Shown: positions 1-7,362 of the stretch, in pieces
Position numbering within the stretch: position 1 is the stretch's first letter
Layout: the number at the start of each line of letters is the position of its first letter
DNA from: Candidatus Cloacimonadota bacterium
GTDB lineage: Bacteria > Hydrothermota > E44-bin80
Direction of reading: 5' to 3'
Assembly: GCA_004375785.1 (NCBI GenBank)
Contig: SOKM01000002.1
Span: 1 to 21,786 of the forward strand
Length of the DNA stretch: 21,786 nt
Program-made: the position numbers and the translations under genes
Notes under the pieces: model-generated
The model's input: only the letters and a program-made list of their open reading frames with translations
Told to the model about the DNA's origin: nothing
Database searches by the model: none

Positions 1-1
1 A

Positions 2-325
2 GAGAGTATAAACAACATTGTCCAGGAAACATTGGGAGAGAGAGAAGCAAAGGTGCTGAGGATTAATCTACAAATAGGGAAATTATCCGCAGTCGTGCCT
101 GACTCGTTGAAATTTTGTTTCCAATTTGTCGCCAAAGATACGCCTACTGAAAATGCGGAACTTAATATAGAAGAGATTTCAGTAACGTGTAAATGTACTG
201 CGTGTGGGTCAGAATTTACTCTCGATTTTCCAGTATTCCTATGCCCTCACTGCGGTTCAGGAGAAGTAAAACTTTTATCAGGACGAGAACTTTTTATAAA
301 ATCAATAGAATTAGAGGAGGAGTGA
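2..325 (+). CDS. hypA: HypA, hydrogenase nickel-insertion protein (5' end outside window)
   Basis: HypA delivers nickel to NiFe-hydrogenase precursors together with HypB. The reading frame is open from base 2, so the N-terminus, including the nickel-binding MHE start of the family, lies outside the window; a TTG at 32 is not a credible start because upstream codons already continue the HypA-like sequence. The visible 107 residues hold the zinc domain with two Cys pairs, CTAC and CPHC, about 19 residues apart, as in HypA. The TGA stop is directly followed by the hypB ATG, and the hypB ribosome site GAGGAGG lies inside the end of hypA, so the pair is co-transcribed and probably translationally coupled. 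No hydrogenase structural genes are in view. Confidence 0.93.
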   Translation, partial: ESINNIVQETLGEREAKVLRINLQIGKLSAVVPDSLKFCFQFVAKDTPTENAELNIEEISVTCKCTACGSEFTLDFPVFLCPHCGSGEVKLLSGRELFIKSIELEEE

Positions 326-1018
326 ATGGAGATAAATATACTCAAAAAGGTTCTATCAGCAAATGATGCGGTTGCTGAAACAACCAGAGAACTGTTTTCT
401 GAGAATAAGGTGTTTGCTGTTAACCTGATGGGTTCACCGGGTTCAGGAAAGACAACGCTTATTGAAAAAACCATTGAGATAATGAAAGATAAATTCAGTG
501 TAGGTGTAATCGAAGGAGATATCTTTTCAACATTGGATGCGGAGAGGATTTCTAAACTGAACATCCCAATTGCACAGATAAATACAGGTCCATTTGGAGG
601 AGATTGCCACCTTGAAGCTGGATGGGTTAAAGAAGCAGCCCTTACTCTTGAGCTCAGTAAATTGGATCTTATCTTTATCGAAAATGTTGGCAATCTCGTA
701 TGCCCTGCTGAATTTGATACAGGTGCTGATAAGAATGTAGTTGTGTTGAGCCTGCCTGAGGGAGAAGATAAACCAATAAAATATCCTTTGATGTTTCGCA
801 CATCAGAGGTAATGCTGATAAACAAATTGGACCTTCTCAAAGTCTTAAAGGTGGATATAACTCACTTGCTGAAAAACGCTGAAAAAGTAAATCCTGCCCT
901 TTCTATTTTCCAGGTCTCTGCAGCTACCGGCGATGGTTTTGATTTGTGGAACGAATGGTTGATAAAAGAGATGGGAAAGAAGAGAGACAAAAAAAGTCAA
1001 ATATTCTTTAAAACATAG
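326..1018 (+). CDS. hypB: HypB, hydrogenase nickel-incorporation GTPase
   Basis: HypB is a SIMIBI-class GTPase that works with HypA to insert nickel into the large subunit of NiFe hydrogenases in the cytoplasm. At 230 residues it has the usual length of the form without a long His-rich N-terminus. Visible motifs are the P-loop GSPGSGKT (about residues 36-43), a GGDCHLEA segment with the adjacent Cys-His metal ligands at the dimer interface, the ENVGNLVCP block with a further conserved Cys, and NKLD for guanine recognition. The ATG starts immediately after the hypA stop, with a strong Shine-Dalgarno. The gene is followed by a convergent ABC transporter, with 34 bp between the two stops and no obvious hairpin there. 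Confidence 0.95.
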   Translation: MEINILKKVLSANDAVAETTRELFSENKVFAVNLMGSPGSGKTTLIEKTIEIMKDKFSVGVIEGDIFSTLDAERISKLNIPIAQINTGPFGGDCHLEAGWVKEAALTLELSKLDLIFIENVGNLVCPAEFDTGADKNVVVLSLPEGEDKPIKYPLMFRTSEVMLINKLDLLKVLKVDITHLLKNAEKVNPALSIFQVSAATGDGFDLWNEWLIKEMGKKRDKKSQIFFKT

Positions 1019-1052
1019 ACATAATACATAGGCATAGAGGACTGGATTCTGA

Positions 1053-1817
1053 TCATAACCCTTTCATTAAATTTCTCTTATGAAATCTATTTGATAAAAA
1101 TATGAATATAATGCTAAATACAAATAACATTGTGAAATCAATAATTAGGGAGATATGGGATTCACCTTTAAAGCTAAAATTAAATATATCAACCAAATAA
1201 GTAATAGGCGAAAAGTAAGCCAATACTCTCGCACCTCCTTGCAGACTCTCTAAGGGTATAAAAATGCCGCTTATAAAAATCAGTGGGAAACGGATAAGGC
1301 TGGAAAACATCATAATATGGGAGGGTGAACGCACTGATGGAGATGCTAACAAAACACCCAGAGAAGAAAAACAAAAAGAAGCAAATAATATCCCGAAAAG
1401 CAAAAACAAAATGTTTATACTATAATTAAAAAATACCAGCCCAACTATTAATACAATCACATTTATGAAAATGCCAAAGATCATTCCCGCTGCAATATCT
1501 CCCAAAATTATTGTATTGATACTAACCGGGAAAGAGAGCAATCTTTCAAAAGTTCCTGCCTGTTTTTCCCAGGGAGTAATCAGGGGACCAATCGATGAGG
1601 CTGTAAAGAATAGGGACATTGCTAAGAGCCCGGGAAAGAAAAAATATAAATTTATCTCTCTTCCCAGATAAAAAGACAGGAACATAAATAGAGGAAACAA
1701 AAGCCCAAATATCATAACTGGAGCCTTCGTATAATAAATTCTAATATTCTTTTCTGTCGTAACCATTACTCCACGGAAAAATTGTGTATTTATATTTCTA
1801 ATTCCCATAACTTTCAC
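1053..1817 (-). CDS. ABC-2 type transporter permease
   Basis: Integral membrane subunit of an ABC exporter. The 254 residues show about six hydrophobic segments and the ABC-2 family pattern: an N-terminal helix after a basic stretch, a large central block around TPWEKQAGTFERLLSFPVS (the coupling region between helices 2 and 3), then paired helices and a short basic C-terminus. Its start overlaps the end of the ATPase gene by 20 bp, so the two are translated from one message and form one transporter. The substrate cannot be told from sequence; drug, polysaccharide or lipid export are all possible. Confidence 0.85.
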   Translation of the reverse strand: MKVMGIRNINTQFFRGVMVTTEKNIRIYYTKAPVMIFGLLFPLFMFLSFYLGREINLYFFFPGLLAMSLFFTASSIGPLITPWEKQAGTFERLLSFPVSINTIILGDIAAGMIFGIFINVIVLIVGLVFFNYSINILFLLFGILFASFCFSSLGVLLASPSVRSPSHIMMFSSLIRFPLIFISGIFIPLESLQGGARVLAYFSPITYLVDIFNFSFKGESHISLIIDFTMLFVFSIIFIFLSNRFHKRNLMKGL

Positions 1818-2745
1818 TCTCCGTGAACTTTACAAATGCATCTTCCAGACTTGCTCTACATATCTCCATAGAAACAATTGTTAAATCCTTGCCTTCAGCA
1901 AATTTGGTTAAATACTTCACAAGTTTGTCAGGGTTGTCTGTGTATAACTTCCATTTATCTCCCAATCTTTCTATCCTGTTCACCCCAGCGCTTTTTCCAA
2001 TCAAAGTATCATCGATAGATTTGTCAAAAGATATCTCAACTGATTGAGTTGTCTCGAATGTCCTTCTCAATCTTTCAGGTCTGTCAATAACCACTATCTT
2101 CCCTTTGTTAATAATTGCTACTCTTTCGCATAATATATTTGCCTCTTCAATATTATGAGTGGTTAAAAAGATAGTTGTCCCTCTCTGATTCATTTCCTTG
2201 ATGATATTTCTAATCAATCGTTGACTCTGGACATCTAAGCCTGGCGTTGGCTCATCCAGAAACAGAATCTCTGGATTATGGACAATAGCGCTCGCAATAT
2301 TGACCCTCTGTTTCATACCTTTTGAAAAGGTTCTGACAAGATCATCTTTTCTATCATAGAGTCCAAATTGCTCTAAAAGACTGTTTGCTCTTTTCTCAAG
2401 TTCTCTCCCGGGTATTCCGTAGAATTTGCCTGCCAGGATGACGTTCTGTTTTGCGGTTAAGTCTACATAGATATTCCCCGTTTCTGGGATAACTCCCATT
2501 TTCATTTTCGCTTTGATTGGATTTCTCTTTATGTTAACTCCATCTATGAAAGCATTTCCTGAATCTGGAGTAAGCAGACCCGTAAGCACTCTGATTGTGG
2601 TTGTTTTTCCAGCACCATTCGGTCCAAGAAAACCAAATATTTCTCCCTTATTAACAGTAAAAGTAATCTGATTGACAGCAGTAACATTACCAAACCTCTT
2701 TGTTAAAAGATTGGCTTCAATGACATTATTGTGTTCTTTCTTCAT
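1798..2745 (-). CDS. ABC transporter ATP-binding protein
   Basis: Nucleotide-binding subunit partnering the overlapping ABC-2 permease. The ABC domain occupies about residues 8-225: Walker A GPNGAGKT, a degenerate signature FSKGMKQR in place of LSGGQ (common in ABC-2 exporters), Walker B LFLDEP with D-loop GLD, and the switch His in TTHNIEEA. Residues from about 230 to 315 form the extra C-terminal domain found in CcmA/DrrA-like ATPases. A GGAG Shine-Dalgarno lies nine bases before the ATG, and a good sigma-70 promoter lies about 120 bp upstream, so this two-gene unit is transcribed separately from the Fe-S cluster that precedes it on the same strand. Confidence 0.92.
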   Translation of the reverse strand: MKKEHNNVIEANLLTKRFGNVTAVNQITFTVNKGEIFGFLGPNGAGKTTTIRVLTGLLTPDSGNAFIDGVNIKRNPIKAKMKMGVIPETGNIYVDLTAKQNVILAGKFYGIPGRELEKRANSLLEQFGLYDRKDDLVRTFSKGMKQRVNIASAIVHNPEILFLDEPTPGLDVQSQRLIRNIIKEMNQRGTTIFLTTHNIEEANILCERVAIINKGKIVVIDRPERLRRTFETTQSVEISFDKSIDDTLIGKSAGVNRIERLGDKWKLYTDNPDKLVKYLTKFAEGKDLTIVSMEICRASLEDAFVKFTESESYGN

Positions 2746-2870
2746 CTAATGCGACTCCATTAATTTGATTTCAGCTAACTCGTTTATCTCTTTCTAACGA
2801 AAGCATAGTGACAGCAACCTTTCCTGCCTGCTGACTATTTTGATTTTTCTCTCTCTCGTTTTCTTAACAA

Positions 2871-2899
2871 ATTGTAAATCAAAATAAAAGAGAAGTCAA
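2871..2899 (-). promoter_or_regulatory. sigma-70 promoter of the ABC exporter operon
   Basis: On the minus strand TTGACT (2894-2899) is followed by a 17-bp spacer and TACAAT (2871-2876). Transcription would start near 2864 and give a leader of about 120 nt before the ATPase ATG. The leader shows no obvious riboswitch fold. Confidence 0.65.
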
Positions 2900-2920
2900 G
2901 GAGAAAATTTTTGAAAGGAG

Positions 2921-3328
2921 TCAAAAACGAACAAACGAACACCTGCCCCCAATTAATACCCAGTGTTCGTTTTCGGGGGGAAGCCCACCACAAGCTTTTA
3001 GAATAACACCCCGGGTTATTCCCTTTGCTTCACTCACTTTCTTTCCTTTTGCCAGTTCAGTAACTATGCTGCCACACGTTATTGTTGTCCCGCACCCATC
3101 TGTCAAGAATCGACAGTTTGTAATCTTATTACCTTCAATTGCAAGAAAGATTTCCATAGTATCGCCGCAGGGACCGGTTATTCTTGCATAACCATCCGGA
3201 TTTTCTAAGTTTCCAAAGTTCCGTGGATGCATCCAGTGGTCAACGACTATCTCGGAATAGTGCTTCCTCACATCTTCAAAAATCTCTTCCTGCAGTTTTT
3301 CTGCAAATGTATCAAAATCTGATTTCAT
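2921..3328 (-). CDS. NifU/IscU-like Fe-S scaffold with altered C-terminus
   Basis: Scaffold on which [2Fe-2S] or [4Fe-4S] clusters are assembled before transfer. The 135 residues begin with the family helix (residues about 15-40, with HWMHPRNFG), then the first ligand Cys in GPCGDTMEIF and the second in DGCGTTITCGS. The family normally ends ...PPENEHCALLA... followed by a last helix; here the sequence leaves the family right after PPENEH and continues for only 13 unrelated residues, so the third ligand Cys (after His) is replaced by Trp and the last helix is missing. The break coincides with a copy of a 17-bp motif seen at two other truncated genes. A substitute Cys sits seven residues further on. 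It is the last gene of the minus-strand cluster and could be non-functional or modified. Confidence 0.8.
   Translation of the reverse strand: MKSDFDTFAEKLQEEIFEDVRKHYSEIVVDHWMHPRNFGNLENPDGYARITGPCGDTMEIFLAIEGNKITNCRFLTDGCGTTITCGSIVTELAKGKKVSEAKGITRGVILKACGGLPPENEHWVLIGGRCSFVRF
2936..2969 (-). repeat. Copy 1 of the 17-bp motif inside a 7-bp inverted repeat
   Basis: CGAACAC (2936-2942) and GTGTTCG (2963-2969) are perfect inverted arms around AACACCTGCCCCCAATT (2938-2954), which matches copies 2 and 3 of the motif at 15 of 17 bases. On the minus strand the hairpin is followed by a T-rich stretch (TTTGTTCGTTTTT), so it may also end transcription of the Fe-S cluster. It forms the aberrant 3' end of the NifU-like gene. 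Confidence 0.55.
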
Positions 3329-3398
3329 GGATTATCGCTCAAATTTTTCTTTAAAATTTCATAACACTTTTCACGAATACTCCAAAGACCCAAACTGA

Positions 3399-3435
3399 GA
3401 TTGCTTCGGTAAAAATTATAAGTGCGGAAGCAATC
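3399..3435. repeat. Palindromic intergenic repeat (GATTGCTTC/GAAGCAATC)
   Basis: Nine-base inverted arms GATTGCTTC (3399-3407) and GAAGCAATC (3427-3435) lie in the gap between the NifU-like and DUF1858 genes. The arm sequence recurs in the GTCATTGCGAG-type repeats at 7887, 9889 and 19849. Just beyond it, CCTGCGGCTAC is shared with the repeat at 6457. Confidence 0.6.
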
Positions 3436-3457
3436 ACACAGTCTCTAAAACCTGCGG

Positions 3458-3664
3458 CTACTGATTCTCTTGTACTATTCGATTGAGTTTAGCAAGAAGG
3501 TCATCAAGCTTTACTTTATATTTCTCTGCAGCTTCTTCAACGGTCCCCCAGAGTGGTTCACCACAAACCAGACAGGGTACTCCAAAATCCATAAATACCT
3601 TTACTGTATCGGGAAACTTATCGAGAATCTCTTCTATGGTGGTTTCTTTTGTAATCCTATCCAT
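3458..3664 (-). CDS. DUF1858 redox-disulfide domain protein
   Basis: A 68-residue stand-alone DUF1858 domain, a small helical domain often linked to hybrid-cluster or Fe-S proteins and thought to act in redox chemistry. The hallmarks are the helix TIEEILDKFPDTVKVFMDFG and the CLVC Cys pair followed by GEPLWGTVEEAAEKYKV. I chose the ATG at 3664 because the domain begins there; a longer frame opening at 3724 adds 20 residues that do not resemble the family. The start overlaps the end of the upstream NifX-like gene by 8 bp, so the two are translationally coupled. Confidence 0.85.
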   Translation of the reverse strand: MDRITKETTIEEILDKFPDTVKVFMDFGVPCLVCGEPLWGTVEEAAEKYKVKLDDLLAKLNRIVQENQ

Positions 3665-4016
3665 TGCACTTCTTGTGGGATGAGCTATCATGGTCACACT
3701 GGCTTGCGCCAGTGGTAAGTTCACCCTTCAAAAAATCATCTATCACTTTATCAATAGGACCCGCTGCCCCAATTACTGTCTCAATATTGTATTGAGAAAA
3801 AAAACCCTGTGCCCTCGGGCCCATCCCTCCAGCGATAATACAGTTTACACCCATTTCCGATAGGAATGCAGGAAGAAAACCTGGCTGGTGACCTGGATTC
3901 TGAATTTTCTCTTTTTTTATAACCTTTCCATCATCTATATCCACTATGGTATATTCAGGACATCTTCCAAAATGGGATGCAACATTCAATCCATCTGTTG
4001 ATATGGCAATTCTCAC
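3657..4016 (-). CDS. NifX/NifB-type dinitrogenase cofactor family protein (ORP-like)
   Basis: Single-domain member of the family that includes NifX, the NifB C-terminal domain, MTH1175 and the Desulfovibrio orange protein, which bind metal or metal-sulfur clusters. Visible features are the N-terminal strand IAISTDGL, the HFGRCPEY turn, the IIAGGMGPRAQGFF segment and the VIGAAGPIDKVIDDF helix. The C-terminus adds a Cys/His-rich tail (CDHDSSSHKKC) that could be an extra metal site. The start is GTG, chosen because AAGGAGG stands five bases before it. It lies in the minus-strand cluster between the second MinD-like gene and DUF1858, and is one of two NifX-family proteins here. Confidence 0.88.
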   Translation of the reverse strand: MRIAISTDGLNVASHFGRCPEYTIVDIDDGKVIKKEKIQNPGHQPGFLPAFLSEMGVNCIIAGGMGPRAQGFFSQYNIETVIGAAGPIDKVIDDFLKGELTTGASQCDHDSSSHKKCNG

Positions 4017-4073
4017 ATTTACCTCCTTCTTGTTTACTGGTTTTATAGAAACCCGAAATCGAGAAATTAGAAA

Positions 4074-4196
4074 TTATGTCTTGTTACTTTCGAAGTATTG
4101 CTTACCTTCAAAATTCAAGATTTTTATTATATCGTTCCTTTTAAGAATGTCAAGATATTTAACTGTTTCATTGCCTTCTTGATGGCATTGGTCCAT
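4074..4196 (-). CDS. Possible small protein, 40 residues, unknown
   Basis: An open frame of 40 codons from ATG at 4196 to TAA at 4074 lies in the gap between the MinD-like ATPase and the NifX-like gene. It is in the same frame as the ATPase, four codons after its stop. Its composition (KYLDILKRN, then a short IIKIL segment) looks protein-like, but it has no clear Shine-Dalgarno and I recognise no family. It could also be the remnant of a longer ATPase C-terminus after a nonsense mutation. Confidence 0.25.
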   Translation of the reverse strand: MDQCHQEGNETVKYLDILKRNDIIKILNFEGKQYFESNKT

Positions 4197-4205
4197 ATAC
4201 GTGCT

Positions 4206-5054
4206 TCATCTTATCAAATTCCAGATCTTTTTTATCTCTTCTGCTGCAGGACTTTCTGAATATTCCACTACAGGTACACCTTTAACAACTGATTCTGTTA
4301 CCGCTTGCTCAAAAGGGATCTTTCCGATAACGGTAATACCTTCTTTTTTGCACCAGTCCTCTATCCTTGTTGAGTTTTCATAGTTTATATCATGCTTGTT
4401 TATTACACAAGCTGTCTTTATTCCAAAGTGTTTTGCAACGCTGTGTATCCTTTCCAAGTCATGCATACCAGAAAGGGTCGGTTCAGTTACGAGCAGTGCG
4501 ATGTCCGCACCTGAAAGTGAAGCAATAACAGGGCAGCCAATCCCTGGCCGACCGTCAATAATTATGTAATCCATTTTTTTGTTCTCAGCAATCCGTTTTG
4601 CTGCCCCCCTTGTCACAGAGACGAGCTTTCCAGAATTTTCTTCAGCAATTCCAAGTTTGGCATGAACCATCGGTCCATATCTTGTTTCAGAAATATACCA
4701 TTCACCCGATATATTCTCTTTCATACTAATTGTCTCTACAGGACAGACAAAGGAACAGACAGAGCAACCCTCGCAGGAAATAGGGTCAATAGTGAAGTCA
4801 GAAGAAATCGCATCAAACCTGCAAACCTTTATACATTCGCCACATCCTGAACAAAGCTCACTATCTATAACTGCTTTTTTGCCACCCACAAATTGATGGG
4901 TCTCATTTATTTCAGGATGGAGAAGAAGATGGAGGTCAGCTGCATCCACATCGCAGTCACACAACACCTTATTATTTGCAAGTGCTGCAAACGAGGCAGT
5001 GATAACTGTTTTTCCCGTTCCACCTTTACCGCTAATAACAACAATCTGTTTCAT
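4206..5054 (-). CDS. MinD/ParA-like ATPase with inserted 2[4Fe-4S] ferredoxin domain (second copy)
   Basis: A 282-residue P-loop ATPase of the MinD/Mrp group whose fold is interrupted by a bacterial ferredoxin-type domain. The deviant Walker A SGKGGTGKT is at about residues 7-15, Walker A' in CDCDVDAADLH, the cluster motifs CSGCGECIKVC (about 68-78) and CEGCSVCSFVC (about 94-104), and the hydrolysis motif in IIIDGRPGIGCP, where GRPGIGC replaces the usual PPGTGC. Homologous tandem pairs are part of the Desulfovibrio ORP system. I start it at ATG 5054, which directly opens the ATPase fold; an upstream TTG at 5081 would read into a palindromic repeat. The repeat ends only 17 bp before the ATG and seems to have displaced a normal ribosome site. 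Confidence 0.9.
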   Translation of the reverse strand: MKQIVVISGKGGTGKTVITASFAALANNKVLCDCDVDAADLHLLLHPEINETHQFVGGKKAVIDSELCSGCGECIKVCRFDAISSDFTIDPISCEGCSVCSFVCPVETISMKENISGEWYISETRYGPMVHAKLGIAEENSGKLVSVTRGAAKRIAENKKMDYIIIDGRPGIGCPVIASLSGADIALLVTEPTLSGMHDLERIHSVAKHFGIKTACVINKHDINYENSTRIEDWCKKEGITVIGKIPFEQAVTESVVKGVPVVEYSESPAAEEIKKIWNLIR

Positions 5055-5071
5055 TACATTTTTTTTGCCCT

Positions 5072-5125
5072 GGAGTAGCAAGACTTGTCTTGCGCAGAGA
5101 AGCGCAGAGCGAGCTCTGCTACTCC
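5072..5125. repeat. Palindromic repeat with GGAGTAGCA ends between the two MinD-like genes
   Basis: A 54-bp element with perfect 9-bp ends GGAGTAGCA / TGCTACTCC. Inside, each half folds on its own: CAAGACTTGTCTTG (5079-5092) and GCAGAG-CGAG-CTCTGC (5104-5119), so a cloverleaf or cruciform is possible. It fills the short gap between the two MinD-like ATPase genes. Confidence 0.7.
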
Positions 5126-5142
5126 ATCATTCTTTCTTCTAC

Positions 5143-6036
5143 CTACCATTCTTTCCTTGTGCTCTTGTGCCTTGTGCTCCTGTGCTCTTGTGTCATCAGA
5201 TATTCCCATATCCTTTTGAATATATTCCTGTATTTATTACCTTCCTTTAACATAGATACGCCGTAGGAATAAAGCACTGCAATATTTCTATCATACGGTA
5301 TCTCTGCAATCAGAGGTATCTCTTCTTCCCCGCAGTACTCTGTTACACCCATATCACCTGTTCCAGCACAATTCACAACAACACCAAATGGTATTTTCAA
5401 TTTTCTAAGGGTTTCTACTGCAAGTTTAAGGTCGTTAAGTCCAAATGGAGTTGGTTCTGTAACAAGTATTGTAAAGTCACTACCTTTTACCGCTTCCACT
5501 ACGGGACAGGATGTACCGGGAGGAACATCTATAATTGTTATGTCATTTGCATCATTGGTTTTTATAACCTCTTTTACAAATCTTATTAACGGGCTTGCCA
5601 TTGGTTCACCAATATTCAGTTTTCCATGAAGAAACTTTATCCTTCCAGAGAAACCTTGTTCAAGAATACCAATTTCCCTCTCTTTTTCAACAATTGCATT
5701 CTGTGGACATAGAAGGCTGCATCCTCCACAACCATGACAGAGTTCGGGAAAAACGAGCACATTTTCCTTAACAACAATAATAGCATGATATGCACAAACC
5801 TCGCCACACTTTCCACAAAAGTTACATTTTGTAAAATCCACCTCAGGGATAGGAATACCAAAGGGGGTTCTTTTTATAATTTGAGGCTTAAGGAAGATAT
5901 GCGCATTCGGTTCTTCCACATCACAATCAAGAAAATGTATTTTACCGTCATAGATTTCTTCAAGAAACAATGCAAGACTTGTTGCTACAGTAGTCTTACC
6001 TGTTCCTCCTTTTCCGCTTGCTACAGAAACAATCAT
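5143..6036 (-). CDS. MinD/ParA-like ATPase with inserted 2[4Fe-4S] ferredoxin domain (first copy)
   Basis: A 297-residue paralogue of the next gene, with the ordinary order of motifs: SGKGGTGKT at the N-terminus, DCDVEEPN, two four-Cys cluster motifs CNFCGKCGEVC and CHGCGGCSLLC, then IIDVPPGTSCPV and a TEPTPFGLNDL segment. The inserted clusters make it a candidate for ATP-driven handling of Fe-S or other metal-sulfur centres. In Desulfovibrio two such ATPases belong to the ORP complex. The last 15 or so codons are encoded by a short degenerate repeat (GAGCACAAG-like units) and give a polar tail rich in Thr, Arg and Lys that is probably not part of the ancestral protein. The gene is 85 bp downstream of, and presumably transcribed with, the thioredoxin gene. 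Confidence 0.93.
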   Translation of the reverse strand: MIVSVASGKGGTGKTTVATSLALFLEEIYDGKIHFLDCDVEEPNAHIFLKPQIIKRTPFGIPIPEVDFTKCNFCGKCGEVCAYHAIIVVKENVLVFPELCHGCGGCSLLCPQNAIVEKEREIGILEQGFSGRIKFLHGKLNIGEPMASPLIRFVKEVIKTNDANDITIIDVPPGTSCPVVEAVKGSDFTILVTEPTPFGLNDLKLAVETLRKLKIPFGVVVNCAGTGDMGVTEYCGEEEIPLIAEIPYDRNIAVLYSYGVSMLKEGNKYRNIFKRIWEYLMTQEHRSTRHKSTRKEW

Positions 6037-6072
6037 CTTAAAATCTTTATCTCCTAAAAGAAAGTGAGAACA

Positions 6073-6387
6073 CTAAATATGAGGCTTAATTTTTTCCTCT
6101 ATAGCACTTTTTGGCAAAGCACCTACGATCTGCTCAACTATCTTTCCATTTTTAAACAGAGCAATGGTAGGAATACCCATAATATTGTATGTTTGCGCGA
6201 CGGATGGCACCTCCTCAACATTCATCTTACAAACCTTCATCTTACCCGAATAGTCCTCTGCTAATTCTTCAACAACTGGCGATACCATTTGACATGGACC
6301 ACACCAGGGTGCCCAGAAATCAACAAGCACGGGTATATCAGATTTCAAAACCTCATTATCGAATTCATCCTTACTTTTTATTTCCAT
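6073..6387 (-). CDS. trxA: Thioredoxin
   Basis: A 104-residue classical thioredoxin. It shows LVDFWAPWCGPC with the active-site WCGPC at about residues 28-32, the cis-proline segment GIPTIALF, and the final GALPKSAIEEKI helix. It is cytoplasmic with no signal peptide. It would reduce disulfides in partner proteins; in this cluster the many Cys-rich Fe-S and zinc-ribbon proteins and the DUF1858 protein are plausible clients (inference). It lies in the middle of the minus-strand cluster, so it may be a dedicated copy and not the general housekeeping thioredoxin. Confidence 0.95.
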   Translation of the reverse strand: MEIKSKDEFDNEVLKSDIPVLVDFWAPWCGPCQMVSPVVEELAEDYSGKMKVCKMNVEEVPSVAQTYNIMGIPTIALFKNGKIVEQIVGALPKSAIEEKIKPHI

Positions 6388-6456
6388 TTATCTCATCCCT
6401 TCTTTTTTGATGTTTTCTTTAGAAGCCGCGATGTTTTAAGGTGTGAAAAGATTTCA

Positions 6457-6474
6457 CGCAGGCTAAAGCCTGCG
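6457..6474. repeat. Interspersed hairpin repeat CGCAGGC-TAAA-GCCTGCG
   Basis: Perfect 7-bp stem with a TAAA loop, followed by GCTACC, in the gap between the metallo-hydrolase and thioredoxin genes. The right half with its tail (CCTGCGGCTAC) recurs at about 3452. Confidence 0.65.
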
Positions 6475-6523
6475 GCTACCATATGTCTAAATTTCCTTAC
6501 CGTGATAAAATCTTTGGGTAATT

Positions 6524-7353
6524 TCATTTGATTTCAATAACTTTGCCAACCCCAATGCTTACGAAATCTTCAGCGTATTCTTCAGTAAATAAATTTTTTG
6601 CTGTTCCACCACTGCAATGGCAGGGACCTGCTTTTATAACCCCAAGGTCTCTAAATGCCTGAATAATTTCATTTATTCCTTTTGAAGAGTACGAAAGGAG
6701 ATGAAAACCCCCAAAAACAAGATATATCTCCTCACCAAAGGATTCTCTTGCATTCCTGACAATCTCTAAAATTCCAGGATGAGCACATCCCGTGATAACC
6801 ACAAGCCCCTTTTCTGTCTTAATAACGAGTGATTGTTCTTTTATTGTAATCCCCAGTTCCCCTGTAGAATAAATATCCTTACATATCTCTATCTTTTCAC
6901 CCTCCTTCGCCAGGAAGCCTCGTGGCTTGCCACGGGGAGGAATGGCAATGGCTTCGGAGGATTCCGCTTTGATGCCCCACGGCTTGCCGCGGGGAGCTTC
7001 ACTAACCTCAACCAAAGTTGCACCATCTGACTCAACTCTTTTCTTGAAATCTTCTGGAAATGAACCGGGACATAGACAGATACATTTGAGTTCCTGTTCA
7101 GAAAATCTCGTAATCCTCCCGTATGGTCACCATGAAAATGGGAAAGAAAAACAATCTCTATCTTTCTGGGGTCTATGCCGAGTTGTTCCATATTGGAGAG
7201 TAAGATTGCTCCATCAGTGCCTGTATCAAAAAGAATTGTTTTCTCTGTTCCTTTTATAAAACAGGAAAAACCCCAGTCTGGCTTGAGTCCTTCAACTAAG
7301 GAATCATTATCATAGACAATTGTAATAGAGATACTTTTATTTGCATCTGACAT
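6524..7353 (-). pseudogene. Metallo-beta-lactamase-fold hydrolase, frameshifted and carrying a palindromic repeat
   Basis: MBL-fold protein of the type annotated near methanopterin/RFA-P synthase-like hydrolases, about 275 residues if restored. The N-terminal half (ATG 7353) has the metal motif SHFHGDHTGG and ILFDTG. The C-terminal half is in another frame and has GCAHPG, GGFHLL and a final PCHCSG block. The switch is at about 7063-7070: restoring one base in the run after VYVP gives the family sequence GSFPEDFKKRV. Between VEVSEA and GEKIEICKD lies an in-frame insertion of about 30 residues encoded by a palindromic repeat (6914-7006). The frameshift could be real decay or a sequencing error; the insertion is genuine sequence. 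Confidence 0.82.
6914..7006. repeat. Composite palindromic repeat inserted in-frame in a coding gene
   Basis: Two hairpins with CTTG loops, CCTCGTGG-CTTG-CCACGGGG and CCCCACGG-CTTG-CCGCGGGG, stand at the two ends of about 90 bp, and GAAGC/GCTTC closes the whole. It keeps the reading frame of the MBL gene open and encodes two similar peptides (PRGKPRGF and PRGKPWGI). The same CTTG-loop design recurs in the hairpin at 19885-19904. Confidence 0.65.
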
Positions 7354-7362
7354 AATCTCTCT

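Noticed and set aside
247..840. Minus-strand open frame of 197 codons.
   Set aside because: It is antisense to hypB, which is certain.
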